7,667 nt of DNA from an uncultured Taibaiella sp. (GTDB lineage Bacteria > Bacteroidota > Bacteroidia > Chitinophagales > Chitinophagaceae): NCBI GenBank assembly GCA_937871155.1, contig CALMXV010000280.1:1-7667 (forward strand), read 5' to 3'. A program made the translations under genes and the position numbers. Of this stretch, positions 7,611 through 7,667 are shown piece by piece. Within the stretch, counting starts at the first letter, position 1. Every line of letters starts with the position of its first letter. The notes beneath the pieces were generated by a model. That model worked only from the letters and a program-made list of their open reading frames with translations, was not told where the DNA came from and ran no database searches.

Positions 7611-7667
7611 GCTGTTGTTTAGAAACTAAGTTAGTTTAAAATTGAAAGCAATTCACAACATAGCCGT
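7611..7667 (-). CRISPR. CRISPR repeat (7611-7659) and first bases of a spacer, cut by the window end
   Basis: A 47-49 nt unit that in crRNA orientation (- strand) begins GTTGTGAATTGCTTTC and ends AAACAACAGC. It resembles, from memory, the 47-nt repeats of Bacteroidota type II-C systems (GTTGTGATTTGCTTTC...GAAACAGC). Internal structure includes AATTG-AAAG-CAATT (near 7640-7653), a 7-bp inverted repeat around 7630 (AAACTAA-G-TTAGTTT), and GTTGT/ACAAC near the ends. Bases 7660-7667 would start a spacer. Only one copy is visible, so the array is inferred from sequence type and from its place after cas2. The alternative is a tracrRNA anti-repeat on the + strand, but the match extends over the whole repeat including its 3' end, which an anti-repeat would not need. 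Confidence 0.75.

Overview
The window is most of a type II-C CRISPR-Cas locus from a low-GC member of the Bacteroidota. The lineage is inferred from four things: the Cas9 matches the Bacteroidota II-C branch throughout; Cas1 and Cas2 have the N-termini typical of that branch; the CRISPR repeat is long (about 47-49 nt) with a GTTGTG...ACAGC layout; and gene starts lack Shine-Dalgarno sequences and are preceded by A-rich stretches. The genus cannot be read from the sequence.

Layout, all genes on the + strand. Positions 1-5052 hold a very large cas9 whose 5' end (RuvC-I, bridge helix) lies outside the window. At 5055-5534, two bases after the cas9 stop, is a small MNT-fold nucleotidyltransferase. 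At 5590-6222 is an HUH (Y1) transposase of the REP-associated/IS200-like group (RAYT). At 6219-7112 is cas1, overlapping the transposase stop by ATGA. At 7122-7460 is cas2. A 13-bp hairpin with U-tracts on both strands (7532-7563) closes the operon. The window then runs into one CRISPR repeat (7611-7659), which in crRNA orientation reads on the - strand, and the first bases of a spacer. The cas genes and the array are therefore probably convergent and share the terminator.

Cas1-Cas2 are the spacer-integration machinery and Cas9 is the RNA-guided nuclease, with both nuclease centres intact where visible. The unusual part is the pair of accessory genes between effector and adaptation modules. 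The nucleotidyltransferase looks coupled to Cas9: Cas9 carries an extra C-terminal segment of about 87 residues beyond the point where family members usually end, and that segment resembles the small proteins often encoded just upstream of such nucleotidyltransferases in Bacteroidota. The transposase is translationally coupled to cas1 and carries a perfect 33-nt palindrome inside its own coding sequence. An oversized II-C Cas9 next to a TnpA-like gene fits what I recall of a reported large-Cas9 clade (II-C2). The nucleotidyltransferase/Cas9-tail arrangement and the palindrome are the least familiar parts. No tracrRNA can be confidently identified in the window.
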